Of a stretch of DNA of 64,000 nucleotides, positions 47,424-58,703 are shown piece after piece. Both the position numbers and the translations under genes were made by a program. The number at the start of each line of letters is the position of its first letter. Position 1 is the first letter of the stretch. Source of the DNA: Acanthochlamys bracteata. Its lineage: Eukaryota > Streptophyta > Magnoliopsida > Pandanales > Velloziaceae. The notes under the pieces are model-generated. The model saw only the letters and a list, made by a program, of their open reading frames with translations, ran no database searches and was not told where the DNA came from. The stretch spans positions 3,162,001-3,226,000 of the forward strand of contig CM034141.1 of the NCBI GenBank assembly GCA_019914995.1, in the 5' to 3' direction.

Positions 47424-47910
47424 GTGAATGGAAGGTACAGTTAGAAATATAAATTGAAGTGTTGTACCAATGAAATGTGAAAGTGTTGTAAAACTTTGTG
47501 TAATGAATTTTTTGTCATCAATAGAATGTGAATTGCTTTGACAGTAAATGGAATTTGTTGGATAGTGAAATGTGAATGTCCAAATAGAAAGGAATTGAAT
47601 AGAATGTGAATGTGAATGAAATTAATAGTGAATGAACATGAATGTCTTGAATTGAAGGGAATGCATCGACAGTGAATGCCGTGAATGAATTGTGAATATC
47701 ATCTATAGTGAATGAAATGTTTGGGACAATGAAAGAAATATTTTGGATAGTGAAATCTGACGTGAATGTCCAAATAAAATGTGAGAATAAATTTAATCGA
47801 TAATGAACTATGAATATCTTGACTGTGAATGGAATGCATAGACAATGAATGTTGTGAATGGAATGTACAAAAATGCATACTGTGAATGTAATGCTACCCT
47901 CTTGTGATGT
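47424..47910 (+). repeat. Degenerate GTGAATG-rich simple repeat
   Basis: The words GTGAATG, GAATGTGAATG, AGTGAATGAA and GTGAATGGAATG recur dozens of times with variable spacing. Longer higher-order repeats are visible, such as TGGATAGTGAAATGTGAATG (47,560) and TGGATAGTGAAATC (47,744), and GAATGCATCGACAGTGAATG (47,659) and GAATGCATAGACAATGAATG (47,830). This suggests a ~170-190 bp unit built from a short word. Not coding. Confidence 0.8.
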
Positions 47911-48338
47911 AATGCAATCTTAAATAATATTAGTTTTGGCAATTAAATTTCTACTTTATTGCTAAAAATTTTATATTATTAAGAAAGTGTAGGGTTCTCA
48001 TTTACTAAACCATAAGAATCTAATTCACAAAGCGCAAAACTTTTATTATTATGTTAAGAACATGTAGGTGCTTATTTTTTAAATATAATTATATGAGTTT
48101 TGATTAACAAATTACGGAACTTTTACTCTTCTAAAACTTTCAACATCTAATATCTAAAATTCTCATTTGTTGACAGTTTAATCTAAAATCTTTAAATTTT
48201 TTAATAGAGAACATCGGTTGAGAGTGTAATCGTAAATCTCTAATTGACTAGAGATAATGTAGGTTGTACTTCTCAACTTGCTAAAGCATCGCATATGAGT
48301 TACCATAACAATTTAAGACTAGAGATGATAGCAATATG
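47911..48338. other. AT-rich stretch left of the Sirevirus
   Basis: No feature recognised up to the point where LTR homology begins at 48,339. Confidence 0.5.
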
Positions 48339-49416
48339 GCAGTCAAAGTCCTTGATCAAGTAAAGCAGTTAACCTGCACTGCATTTATTATGGACATGCC
48401 ATATCAACTCATCAGCTCACCGAGTCCCAGACAGAAGCTTAGCTAAATTAAGCTTTCAACCGTTGGAAGCAAATTCAAACTTCTACAATGCATTCAATGC
48501 AACGAAGACTTTGCACAAACACAGCTGAAGGACCACTGGACAACACCACTTCCTCTCTGACGTGAAGAACCGAGCGCCAACAGCAACGTTCCTCAACGGC
48601 TCCTGCACAGGAAAGAAACTCTATAAAAAGGGAGTCACAGCAACGAAGAAACGTGGTAGAGAAAGAGAGAAAAACAGGGAGAGAACATAAAGAAAACAGA
48701 AGTAGAGAGAACCCAAGCAAAAACAGAGATATACAAGAACTCTACCACTCTACTCAAAAATATCCTACTGCTGGTTACGAACTCTACTACTCCACACAAA
48801 CAAATCTTGCTGCAAATCATACTGAAGAAATCTCTCTCAGCAACCTCTCCGATCATCTCATATGAATCATATCCTAAACACTTAACATTCATGAGATAGA
48901 TCCTGTGCTCAATCTTGGTTTATTTTCTTGTAAACTCTTACTGACACTGTAAAAGTGGTGCTGCAGGCACCGGTAAAGAAAGCTCAGGTAGAGCTTGGTG
49001 TAAGCTCTTAGACCTTGTAATAGTGCTAGTAAATCAGCCAGGGAGACAGGCGTGTCCAGTAGGCTGTTAGGGGTTGTCTTGGCGAAGAAACCCGGTAGAG
49101 TAAGTGTGCTTGGCGAAGCACTTTGCTCAAGGTGTATTTGTAGCTTATTAAAGGTCTAGTAAAGCTTTGGCTCTAGTGATAGAGCGACCGTGGATGTAGG
49201 CAAAAGGGTTTTGCCGAACCACGTTAACTACCCTGAGCACTACTCTTTGTCACTTATGTCAGTAAACACTCTAACTCTCTCTGTCTGTAGGTTACAGTAT
49301 TGACACAGCCGACTGTTAGCTCGCTGCCAGTAGGATAACAAACTTAACGAAAATTTTTATAGATTAACTCAATTCACCCCTCCCCTCTTGAGTTAATCTT
49401 GCAGGAATATCTAACA
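48339..49416 (+). repeat. 5' LTR sequence of the Sirevirus
   Basis: Aligns base for base in length with 56,712-57,789 of the 3' LTR and ends AATATCTAACA. It contains a TATA-like CTATAAAAAGGG at 48,621 as the likely LTR promoter, followed by an AGAACATAAAGAAAACAG-type leader. Confidence 0.9.
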
Positions 49417-49418
49417 AT

Positions 49419-49430
49419 TGGTATCAGAGC
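49419..49430 (+). promoter_or_regulatory. Primer-binding site, initiator tRNA-Met
   Basis: TGGTATCAGAGC two bases after the 5' LTR is the standard plant copia primer site, complementary to the 3' end of initiator tRNA-Met. Confidence 0.95.
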
Positions 49431-49478
49431 AGACCTCCTAAAATCAAAGGTCTAACAACCTTGAGGTAAAAGATCCTT

Positions 49479-51410
49479 ATGACTAACCTTGTTATTATAA
49501 CTTTTGAAGGTAGATTCTCCAACAGACCACCACTTTTTGACGGAACAAACTATGGCTACTGGAAAACCAAAATGACAATCTTCATTCGGGCACAAGACTT
49601 CACACTATGGAAGATCATACGAGATGGACCAATTGTACCAACCAAAACAGGCCCGGATGGAATACGTATCTCCAAGAATGAACAAGAATACAATGATGAA
49701 GACAACAAGCTCATATCAATGAATGACAGAGCCATGAACCTTCTGTATTGTGCGCTGGATCCTAATGAGTTCAACCAAATCAGTGCTTGCAACACTGCCA
49801 AAGAAATATGGGATCAGTTGGAGGTAACGCATGAAGGAACCACTCAAGTCAAGGAAACCAGAGTGAACCTGCTAATGCATGAGTATGGAAACTTCAGGAT
49901 GAACCGAGGTGAGTCCATTTCTCAGATGTTTACTAGATTCACTAACATTACAAATCCTCTAAAGAATCTAGGAAAAGTATTCAAACCTGAATACTTGAAA
50001 TGGAAGATATTAAGAGCTGTGCTGCCAACATTTGGATCTAAAGTAGATGCCATAGAGGAAAATTCAACTTTTCCTCAAATGTCACTGGATGAACTAATTG
50101 GCAAGCTAATGGCCAAGGAACTATCACTGAAGAAAACTGACGAACGTCCTGGAGGGATTGCATTAAAAATCAACGAACAGCATGTAAGTGATTCTTCCTC
50201 TGATGAAGACATTGCACTCTTAACCCGTAAATTTAGAAGTTTTCTCAGAAGAAATAAGTTTAGAAAAAGAAGGGTTTCTGAAAAAACCAATAAAGGAGAG
50301 GACAGACAAGATACAAACTGCTTCAACTGCAACAAACCAGGACACTTTAAGAACGAATGTCCCCTACTTAAGAGATCGAAATACAAAGACACAAAAAGAA
50401 AACGAGCTATGGCAGCCTGGAGTGATGAAGATGAAAGTTCATCAGAAGACAGTCAGACTGAGACAGAGAAAAATGAAGAAAGCAACTTATGTCTGATGGC
50501 AGATCATGAAAATGACAATGAGGTAAATTCTACTGACTATGATGATTCTAATGAACAATTACAAGATATTTTTGATGAACTGTATGCAAAATATGAACTG
50601 TATGCAAAATACCTGCATGCCAAAACCGACTGCAAAACTATGAAGGTATGCATGCATAAATTTAAGGATGAAAACGAATGTCTGAAAAAGAAAATACTTG
50701 TTTTTAAAAATGGCTTAGAAGACAAAACTGATGCTATAAAAGACACTACATGCAGATTATGACCTTATAAACTCTAAACTATGTGCACTGCATATTGAAA
50801 ATAAACGTTTGATTCAAATAAACGAAAAGCTTCATGTCAAACTAAATGAATGTAAGACTGGAGAACTGACAAGATGCACAGAAAGCTCAAGCATAGACAT
50901 GATAAAGAAAATTGCTGAGCTTGAGGAGTTGAATGAGGCACTGAGTCGAGAGGTGGATAGACTCTCATATCCCACCATTCCAGATCTTAAACCATTCATG
51001 ACTGATTATACAAATATGCACGTAAAAGAAACAAAGCTGATGGAAGAAAATCAAAGACTCCTTCAAGAAAACAAAGCTCTGCAGAGTAAGAACCTCGATC
51101 TAGAAGTATCACTGGTAAGATTTGTAAATGGAAAGGATAGACTAGATGCAATACTGGGAGCTCAACGCAGTCCATACAGAAAGGAAGGAATAGGATTCAT
51201 TCCAGCATCTATAGCAACTGGTAAACAAGTCTCAAGGTATAATCAGCCCTCCACAAGCCACTCAGGTATGGTAATAGCAAGGATGCAAAACAAAAATTTA
51301 ATGTCTAAAGCATATATAGCAGATATGTCTTACTCTACAATACCTTTTGTTAAATGCTTTCATTGTGGCAAAAAAGGGCGTAATGTTAATTCGTGCTGAT
51401 ATAAAAAGAA
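49479..51410 (+). pseudogene. gag: gag region of the Sirevirus (fossil)
   Basis: The N-terminal part shows copia gag wording (PPLFDGTNYGYWKTKM, then IWDQLEVTHEGT) and a CCHC zinc knuckle, CFNCNKPGHFKNEC, near residue 281. An acidic and then coiled-coil-rich extension follows (KYELYAKYLHAKTDCKTM; ELEELNEALSREVDRL), with a second knuckle-like CFHCGKK near 51,355. Long coiled-coil gag extensions are usual in Sireviruses. Gag would form the virus-like particle shell. Part of a broken element. Confidence 0.85.
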
Positions 51411-51510
51411 CACCAATAAAATAAAAATGATATGGGTTCCAAAAAGAACATATAACAGCACTAACTCTTTAGGACCCAAAGAAATTTGGGTACCTAAGCA
51501 CTAAAGACTT

Positions 51511-53990
51511 CTTTTGCAGAAAGGAGAGGAGCTAACCCGACTGAAAAATAGCAAATGGTACTTGGACAGCGGGTGCTCAAGACATATGACAGAAAATGAA
51601 AGATGTTTCAGCAGTCTACAAAAACAATTCGGTGGAAATGTAATCCTTGGAGACAACAGTAAGTGTAAAATAATAGGCATAGAAAAAATAGGTAATCCCT
51701 CCTCTCTATGCATAGAAAATATTCTTCATGTCAAAGGATTAAAACATAACCTAATAAGCATAAGTCAATTATGTGATAACGGATTTAAAGTCAATTTTAA
51801 TAATGATTGCTGCTCAATTGTTAATCTGTCATCTGGAGAAGAAATACTAAACGGAAAAAGGGAAGGTAATGTTTATGTACTTTATATTGATGATCTTCCT
51901 AACAACAAAATGTGTTTAGTAGCAAGTCAGCAGGAAAGTAGCTGGCTCTAGCATAGACGTTTGGGACACTGCAACATTAAGATACTATCAAAACTGTCCA
52001 AATTAAAACTAGTAAAGGGACTGCCTGAAGCCAACTATAGCCTGGATGAATTATGTGATGCATGTGCCAAAGGAAAACAAGTGAAGTCATCATTTAGGCA
52101 CAAGCAAGTGATAACAACCAAGCAACCATTACAACTGCTACATATGGATTTGTTTGGACCAGTAAGAACAGCAAGCTTGGGACATGCAGGATCAGAAGAA
52201 GAAGAAGAGCTGTTCTCATTGACAGAAACACAACAAATTACAGAGACCCAAACAGTTGACGAACAGCCAGCTGAAATAACAGAGAAAGGACAGACTCCTG
52301 GAATTCTACCTGATCAGACAGAAACTCACGAACAGATCAGCAGATCCTTCAAGTACAGATCCAGTCATCCACAAGAAAACATATTAGGTGAGGTAAATGA
52401 AGGTACGAGAACCAGATCTTATTTTAAAAATAATTTAATGGAACATTCAGCATTTGTATCAAATCTAGAACCAAAATGCATAGATGATGCATTGACAGAT
52501 AGTTCATGGATCACTGCCATGCAAGAAGAATTAAACCAGTTTGAAAGAAATAATGTATGGCATCTTGTTAGAAAACCTCCAAACAAATCCATCATATGAA
52601 CTAAATGGGTGTTTAGAAATAAATTAGATAAAGATGGCATTATAATTAGAAACAAAGCTAGACTAGTAGCTAAAGGATATAATCAGGAAGAAGGAATAGA
52701 TTTTGATGAAACTTATGCTCCTATTGCACGTCTTGAAGCCATTAGAATACTACTTGTTTTTGCATGTCACAAAGATTTCAAACTTTTTCAAATGGATATT
52801 AAAAGTGCATTTCTGAATGGTTCTCTGAAAGAAGAAGTCTATGTTGAACAACCTCTCGGGTTTGAAAACACAAGCTTCCCAAATCATGCTTACAAATTGA
52901 ACAAAGCTCTTTATGGGCTGAAATAAGCTCCCAGAGCTTGGAATGAAAGGTTAAGCACATTTCTAATTGAAAAAGGATTCAGTCGAGGTAAAATTGACCT
53001 AACCTTATTTACCTTTCACGAGGATAATGACATGTTGATTGTGCAAGTCTATGTAGATGATATAATATTTGGTGCTACTAATAAAAGACTGTGCAGAAAA
53101 TTTTCTGGCTTGATGCAAGAGGAATTTGAAATGAGCCTGATAGGTGAACTAAACTATTTCCTTGGTCTACAAATTAAACAACTGAAAAATGGCATCTTCA
53201 TAAGTCAAAGCAAGTACATTAAAGAGTTGATCAAAAAGTTCAACATGGAAGGAAGCAAAGAGATAAGCACTCCAATGTCTACTTCTTGCAAACAGAACCG
53301 AGATGAGACAGGTAAAGCAGTTGATCAGAAATTATATAGAGGTATGATTGGATCACTCCTTTATCTTACCGCCAGTAGACCGGACATTCAATTCAGTGTA
53401 TGCCTATGTGCTAGATTTCAAAGTGATCCAAAAGAGTCTCACATGATAGCTGTAAAACGAATTATTAGATACTTGGTAGGAACTAAGGAATTAGGATTAT
53501 TCTATCCAAGAGGCTGTGAATTTAACTTAAATGCTTATGCTGACGCTGATTTTGGTGGCTGTAAGCTTGATAGAAAGAGCACAAGTGGCTCTTGTCAGTT
53601 TTTAAGAGGTTGCCTGATCTCATAGTGCTCTAGAAACAAGCTTCAGTAGCAATGTCAACTGCCGAAGCAGAATACATAGCTGCTGGAAGTTGCTGCTCTC
53701 AGGTACTCTGGATAAAACAACAACTTCTTGATTTTGGTTGTGATTTTAAGAATGTGCCTATATTCTGTGACAATACGAGTGCCATTAAGTTAACCAAAAA
53801 TCTCATTCAACACTCGCGCACAAAGCACATAGATTTGAGACACCATTTCATTAGAGAGCATGTTGAATGCAACAATATAGTGTTAAACTTTGTTAATTTC
53901 GAAAATCAACTAGCTGACATCTTCACTAAACCTCTAGGACTTGACTTGTTCTCAAGAATCTGCCATGAGATAAGATTATGTATCATATAA
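51511..53990 (+). pseudogene. pol: pol region of the Sirevirus (fossil)
   Basis: Domains in copia order. Aspartic protease (WYLDSGCSRHMTE near 51,556). Integrase-associated zinc region (LGHCNIKILSKLSKLKLVKG; CDACAKGKQ near 52,045; LLHMDLFGPV). Reverse transcriptase ([20 protein letters not shown] near 52,660; [24 protein letters not shown] near 53,047). RNase H (YADADFGGCKLDRKSTSG near 53,535; STAEAEYIAAGSC near 53,655; DNTSAIKLTKN). Placing integrase before RT identifies Ty1/copia. The region is broken by several breaks. Confidence 0.9.
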
Positions 53991-54255
53991 CTATGCTCAG
54001 TTCTGTCTCTGTACGTACTTAGATTTCAGCATGATCACAGTCGCACAACAGCTGACTGCAACTGTTAGAACTATAGTAAGCAGCTGACCGGTCACGTGCT
54101 GAGCACATGACCCAGTTGACTCACACTAGGCTGCATGCATTATAAGTTAACCCGACTGGGCAGCTCCTCACAGTTCGTCGTCTCCATTTCAAAATTTCCC
54201 TCTCCCTCTCAAATCCTAAATCTCAAACCCTAAGCCAAATCCCCAAACTTCTGCA

Positions 54256-55792
54256 ATGGCCAAGAAAAATCAGAAAACTCAAGTAAAACGCTCCAGAACT
54301 GTCCACGACAACGACGAGAGATTCACCGGCAAGAAAAATACAGTCGGCAGCTAGCAATTCCAATTCTGACGCCGGCAAGTATAAATTTTGACGACTTCAA
54401 CTACTACGGACTTGAGGTGGATGAACTTTTTGAGGCACAAGGCTGGACAGCATTCAACGAGTGGCCGGGAAGAATTTTTAGAGGACTGTGTCAGGATACG
54501 CCAATCTTCATCCGACCGGGAACTCCTCTGTTCAGACCATGGTAAACGGAATCGAGATCAACCTAGAAGCGCGATCCATGTCCTTAATGCTCGATCTACC
54601 CTACCGGGAGGAAATGCCGCCTGCTAGTGACTCCAAATTGAATTACCTTAAGCAGGCACTGGAAACAGAGGTTATGACAAAGCTCCAATATGAGTCGGCC
54701 GCCCACTTACCTCTGTTGCCGAGAGCTCTCTGCCATGTCATCTCCAAAGTAATAGTTCCTCGGTCAGGAAGCCGCAACATCATCACCAACTACGACGCAT
54801 TTCTGCTATGGAGGTTGATGAAGAAATTGCCCATAAACCTCTGTCAGGTGATGTTGCACCACATGACAAGAGTCTCCAAGTCCGGCAGTAAGCACTTCCC
54901 ATACCCTCATGTTATATGTAGGATATGCCGACTTGAGGCTGTGCCTATGGGAACCCTGCAAGTGAAGAAGATGATCAAGATGGATGCGAAGTTCTTAAGA
55001 GGAATCACTGAGGCAGAGGAAAGGCTAACGTCCAAGCACCCTCCAGTTGACAATAACTCTGCAAGTGCCACAACGGCTCAGCTGACTCAGTGCTTGACAA
55101 ACATTCTCAATGTCATCCTGGAGCAGACAAAGGAAATTCAGAAATTGAACACCACCTTTGACGAACTTAAGGATGCTATTTGCCAACCAGAGCACCCTAA
55201 GGCTAAGTCAGCCAGAAAAAAATTCGAGACTGGACAGAAGAACACTCGGGAAAATGCACAAGTGCATGGACGAGGAAGGATGCAAAGGAAAATGCGGGAA
55301 GATGGGGCGGAGGATGAACAAATGAATCTGATTACCATGATATGGGGAGCAATGACCATTCTCAGAACTCGGATAAGGCAAATCGAGCAACCAAAGTGCA
55401 CATGGAATCACCTACAGAGTGCCCAACTATAAATCTTGTTTGAAGGAGCTCTTTCAAGAACCCGATCGAAAACCGAGCCATTATCAATCACCATCTATGA
55501 AGCCCCTATACAGGAAGAACCAATGTCCAATGATACCCCAGCTGAGACCCAACCTGAACCCTTTACCACTGAACCTCCTATCTCTGAACCCCCATCAGCT
55601 CCCTCAACCGTTCCTAGCCTTCCCCCTAAGCGCAAGAACCAAAAACGCAAAGCTCACAAACCGGTTTCCAGCTCACAAGTCCTTGTTGATGAGGATGTAG
55701 AAATACTTCCTCCGTCCTCTGCAGCTAAACCAAAACATCAACGTCCTAGACCTCCTGGCTGTCGAACATCATCTAGGCGTAGAAATATCTAG
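54256..55792 (+). pseudogene. env-like region of the Sirevirus (fossil)
   Basis: Follows pol after ~260 bases and starts near ATGGCCAAGAAAAATC. The long central frame (54,488-55,432) contains LRLEAVPMGTLQVKKM-like wording (RICRLEAVPMGTLQVKKM) known from env-like frames of soybean SIRE1 and relatives, then a basic stretch. The end (55,436-55,792) is rich in proline and basic residues (PPISEPPSAPSTVPSLPPK). Function in the family is unproven. No clear signal peptide or membrane anchor was seen. Part of a broken element. Confidence 0.7.
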
Positions 55793-55980
55793 TTGAAAAC
55801 TTAGCTTAGGCTTAGCTTCACTACTGTTTCAGTTGGATGTTTGCTTGTTTATCTACTTGTTCCTAGCTGTGCTTAAATGAATGGTTGAACTTTTCGTTAT
55901 GACTGTCTGATTATGTCTTCTGCCTAACCTGTCAAATTTTAACTATGTTGTATTTTATATATAAGCTTTTTGAGATGACA

Positions 55981-56222
55981 AAAGGGGGAGAAAGAAGAAT
56001 TATTGTTAAGAGAGAGAAAAATACGGAGAAAAATTGTTACATACAATTTTTCTGGCTCAATCTGAGGGGGAGCCATGAGCAATAAACAGGTAAGTAAATT
56101 AGATGCACCAATTGAGGGGGAGTCATGAAAAGGTATGGCAAATTTCCAAGTCAAATTGATAGTTTACAAAAACATAAATCAATAATTCTTAATTTGTTTG
56201 TCATCATCAAAAAGGGGGAGAT
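55981..56222 (+). promoter_or_regulatory. Multiple polypurine tracts before the 3' LTR
   Basis: AAAGGGGGAG at 55,981, GAGGGGGAG at 56,063 and 56,114, and AAAGGGGGAG at 56,211 directly beside the LTR. Repetition of this tract is characteristic of Sireviruses. The last copy is positioned to prime plus-strand synthesis. Confidence 0.9.
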
Positions 56223-57789
56223 TGTTGGAATTATAAGAATAATTTTGATGATAACAAAGAATTAAGAACTATGATTTATATAAGACTAATAATCTGAAAA
56301 CAAGTCTGCAGGATTAGACAAACAAAAATCATTTAATTTACAGCAGACAAGAACAGCCATCATACAGCCAACTGCTGTGCTACTACATACTGGACAGAGG
56401 ACAGCACACGGGACAGAGGATGCCACAGCCACATCACAGTCCGCTGCTCGACTGCTCGAAGCGGGACAGAGAACAGCATACGGGACAGAGGATGCCACAG
56501 CCACAATTCAGTCAGCTGTTCGACTACTGAAGCATAAGAAGACTTCTCTGTTTCGAAACAGACCCTTGTGTTCAACGGCAGCAGAATTTTCCTTACTTCA
56601 AAAATCACCTGCACTCACAACGGACTGAAGCATTTCAAACAGAAGATTTGCAAGAGCTAAAATCATCTTCAATCTCACACAAAAGGAAAGCTCAATAATT
56701 AAGGAAAGAAAGCAGTCAAAGTCCTTGATCAAGTAAAGCAGTCAACCTGCACTGCATTTATTATGGACATGCCATATCAACTCATCAGCTTACCGAGTCT
56801 CAGACAGAAGCTTAGCTAAATTAAGCTTTCAACCGTTGGCAGCAAATTCAAACTTCTACAACGCATTCAATGCAACGAAGACTTTGCACAAACACAACTG
56901 AAGGACCACTGGACAACACCACTTCCTCTCTGACTTGAAGAACCGAGCGCCAACAGCAACGTTCCTCAACGGCTCCTGCACAGGAAAGAAACTCTATAAG
57001 AAGGGAGTCACAGCAACGAAGAAACGTGGTGGAGAAAGAGAGAAAAACAGGGAGAGAACATAAAGAAAACAGAATTAGAGAGAACCCAAGCAAAAACAGA
57101 GATATACAAGAACTCTACCACTCTACTCAAAAATATCATACTGCTGGTCACGAACTCCACTACTCCACACAAACAAATCTTACTGCAAATCATACTGAAG
57201 AAATCTCTCTCAGCAATCTCTCCGATCATCTCATCTGAATCATATCATAAACACTTAACATTCATGAGATAGATCCTGTGCTCAATCTTGATTTATTTTC
57301 TTGTAACCTCTTACTGACAGTGTAAAGGTGGTGCTGCAGGCACTGGTAAAGGAAGCTCAGGTAGAGCTTGGTGTAAGCTCTTAGACCTTATAATAGTGCT
57401 AGCAAATCAGCCAGGGGGACAGGCGTGTCCAGTAAGCTGTTAGGGGTTGTCTTGACGAAGAAACCCGGTAGAGTAAGTGTGCTTGGCGAAGCACTTTGCT
57501 TAAGGTATATTTGTAACTTATTAAAGGTCTAGTGAAGCTTTGGCTCTGGTGATAGAGCGACCGTGGACGTAGGCAAAAGGGTTTTACCGAACCACGTTAA
57601 ATACCCTGAGCACTACTCTTTGTCACTTATGTCTGTAAACACTCCAACTCTCTCTGTCTGCAGGTTACAGCATTGACACAGCCGACTGTTAGCTCGCTGC
57701 CAGTAGGATAACAAACTTAACGAAAATTTTTATAGATTAACTCAATTCACCCCTCCCCTCTTGAGTTAATCTTGCAGGAATATCTAACA
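56223..57789 (+). repeat. 3' LTR of the Sirevirus
   Basis: 1,567 bp from TGTTGGAATTATAAG to GAATATCTAACA. A ~95 bp internal direct duplication around GGGACAGAGGATGCCACAGC (56,411 and 56,481) is present here, while the LTR at 62,740 has a single copy. A TATA-like CTATAAGAAGGG lies near 56,994. Confidence 0.93.
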
Positions 57790-58658
57790 AGTAGTAATTT
57801 TCGAAGCGGTAATTGCATTTTAAAAGGGCAACAAAGCTTACAACAATATTAAAAAGAAATTGATACACACCGCTATAAAAATCAATGGTCATAGCATTAG
57901 ATAGAAGTTCACAAAATAACCTTTCAAAGTATGGGTCCTACGAATAAATTAGCGTATCAATGTCAAAACCCTGCTGCGAGCTCCAAGGTATTTAAATCAA
58001 TGACGAATCTCTATCAGCGCCAACCTGCAAACTCCAAGATGTTATGTGTTTATATCTGTGTTAAGACATGAAGGGCATGAAATCATATCATGAAAGTGAA
58101 ATCTGAATGAAAACCAACAAATCAGCAACGCACCATCACCTTTCAAAGCAGGACTGGAGCAACTCCTTGCATGCCTGCAGGCCACTATCAACAGGACACG
58201 CCTAGGATTGAATTTAGGAATATTTAAATTGTGTTTCACCAAATGGAAACATGGCTCAAATAGTACTTCTGTTTAGCTACGCAATTGCAAAATAGATCTT
58301 GACAGCAGCCCATGCCTAAGCTACCAAAACTAACTATAATCAACAGGGACCCTTCATAAAACATTGCTCTACACATCCATTTATGCATTGTCATGATGAA
58401 TTAAGAAATACCTTGAGCTACATTAAAGTAAATGTCTTGTTGCTTAACAAGTTTTGTAATGGTTTTTTAATCCTGAAGTAGACTTAAAACATCTAAGATT
58501 AAAAAATTCATCACTTTGTTGGTCCTAGACAAACTACGCAATATCCCAGGACATTTGTATATTGGAAAACACCTCAAACAAATAAGGCATGGCACCTTAA
58601 AGTTCCTAGAGTCAATCACTGTACTTGAAAATAATGAAACAAATTAAAATATAATTAC
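57790..58658 (-). repeat. Inverted locus copy C, spacer part
   Basis: The reverse complement of 58,190-58,350 matches 9,380-9,510 (CAAGATCTATTTTGCAATTG, CCATTTGGTGAAACACAA). 58,380-58,460 matches the TTTAATGTAGCTCA module. This places the block next to the end of an array, as at 9.05-9.6 kb. Non-coding. Confidence 0.65.
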
Positions 58659-58703
58659 CTTGAATTGGAAATAGATCAGACGGAGGCCATTGGTTCGATT
58701 AAC
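58659..58703 (-). other. Array-terminal unit with intact exon structure
   Basis: On the minus strand TTTCTTTAGCTTTCAG| is followed by 45 bases open in frame (VNRTNGLRLIYFQFK) and then AAG|GTAATTAT, giving a good acceptor, 15 codons and a good donor. The same unit occurs at 9,005, 11,596 and 36,461, each time as the last unit of an array, but with damaged donors. This is the best-preserved version and suggests that the arrayed units descend from this exon and its upstream intron. No parent gene recognised. Confidence 0.45.

Larger units (their letters stand above)
48339..57789 (+). mobile_element. Ty1/copia retrotransposon, Sirevirus lineage (fossil)
   Basis: A plus-strand element with recognisable 5' LTR sequence (48,339-49,416), tRNA primer site, gag, pol in copia order (protease, integrase part, reverse transcriptase, RNase H), an env-like frame and several polypurine tracts before the 3' LTR (56,223-57,789). 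Long LTRs, the env-like frame after pol and repeated GGGGGAG tracts are marks of the Sirevirus branch of plant copia elements. The element is broken, with several breaks. The LTRs differ by about seven bases over the first ~240 aligned, roughly 3 percent by eye. That suggests insertion within the last few million years at usual plant rates, much younger than the surrounding repeat locus. Confidence 0.93.

Noticed and set aside
55138-55411. Minus-strand frames opposite the env-like region
   Set aside because: Antisense shadows of the longer plus-strand frame.
56848-57229. Leu/Ser-rich minus-strand frames (also at 48,475-48,892 and 63,469-63,669)
   Set aside because: Antisense shadows inside the Sirevirus LTRs. 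They recur only because the LTR recurs.
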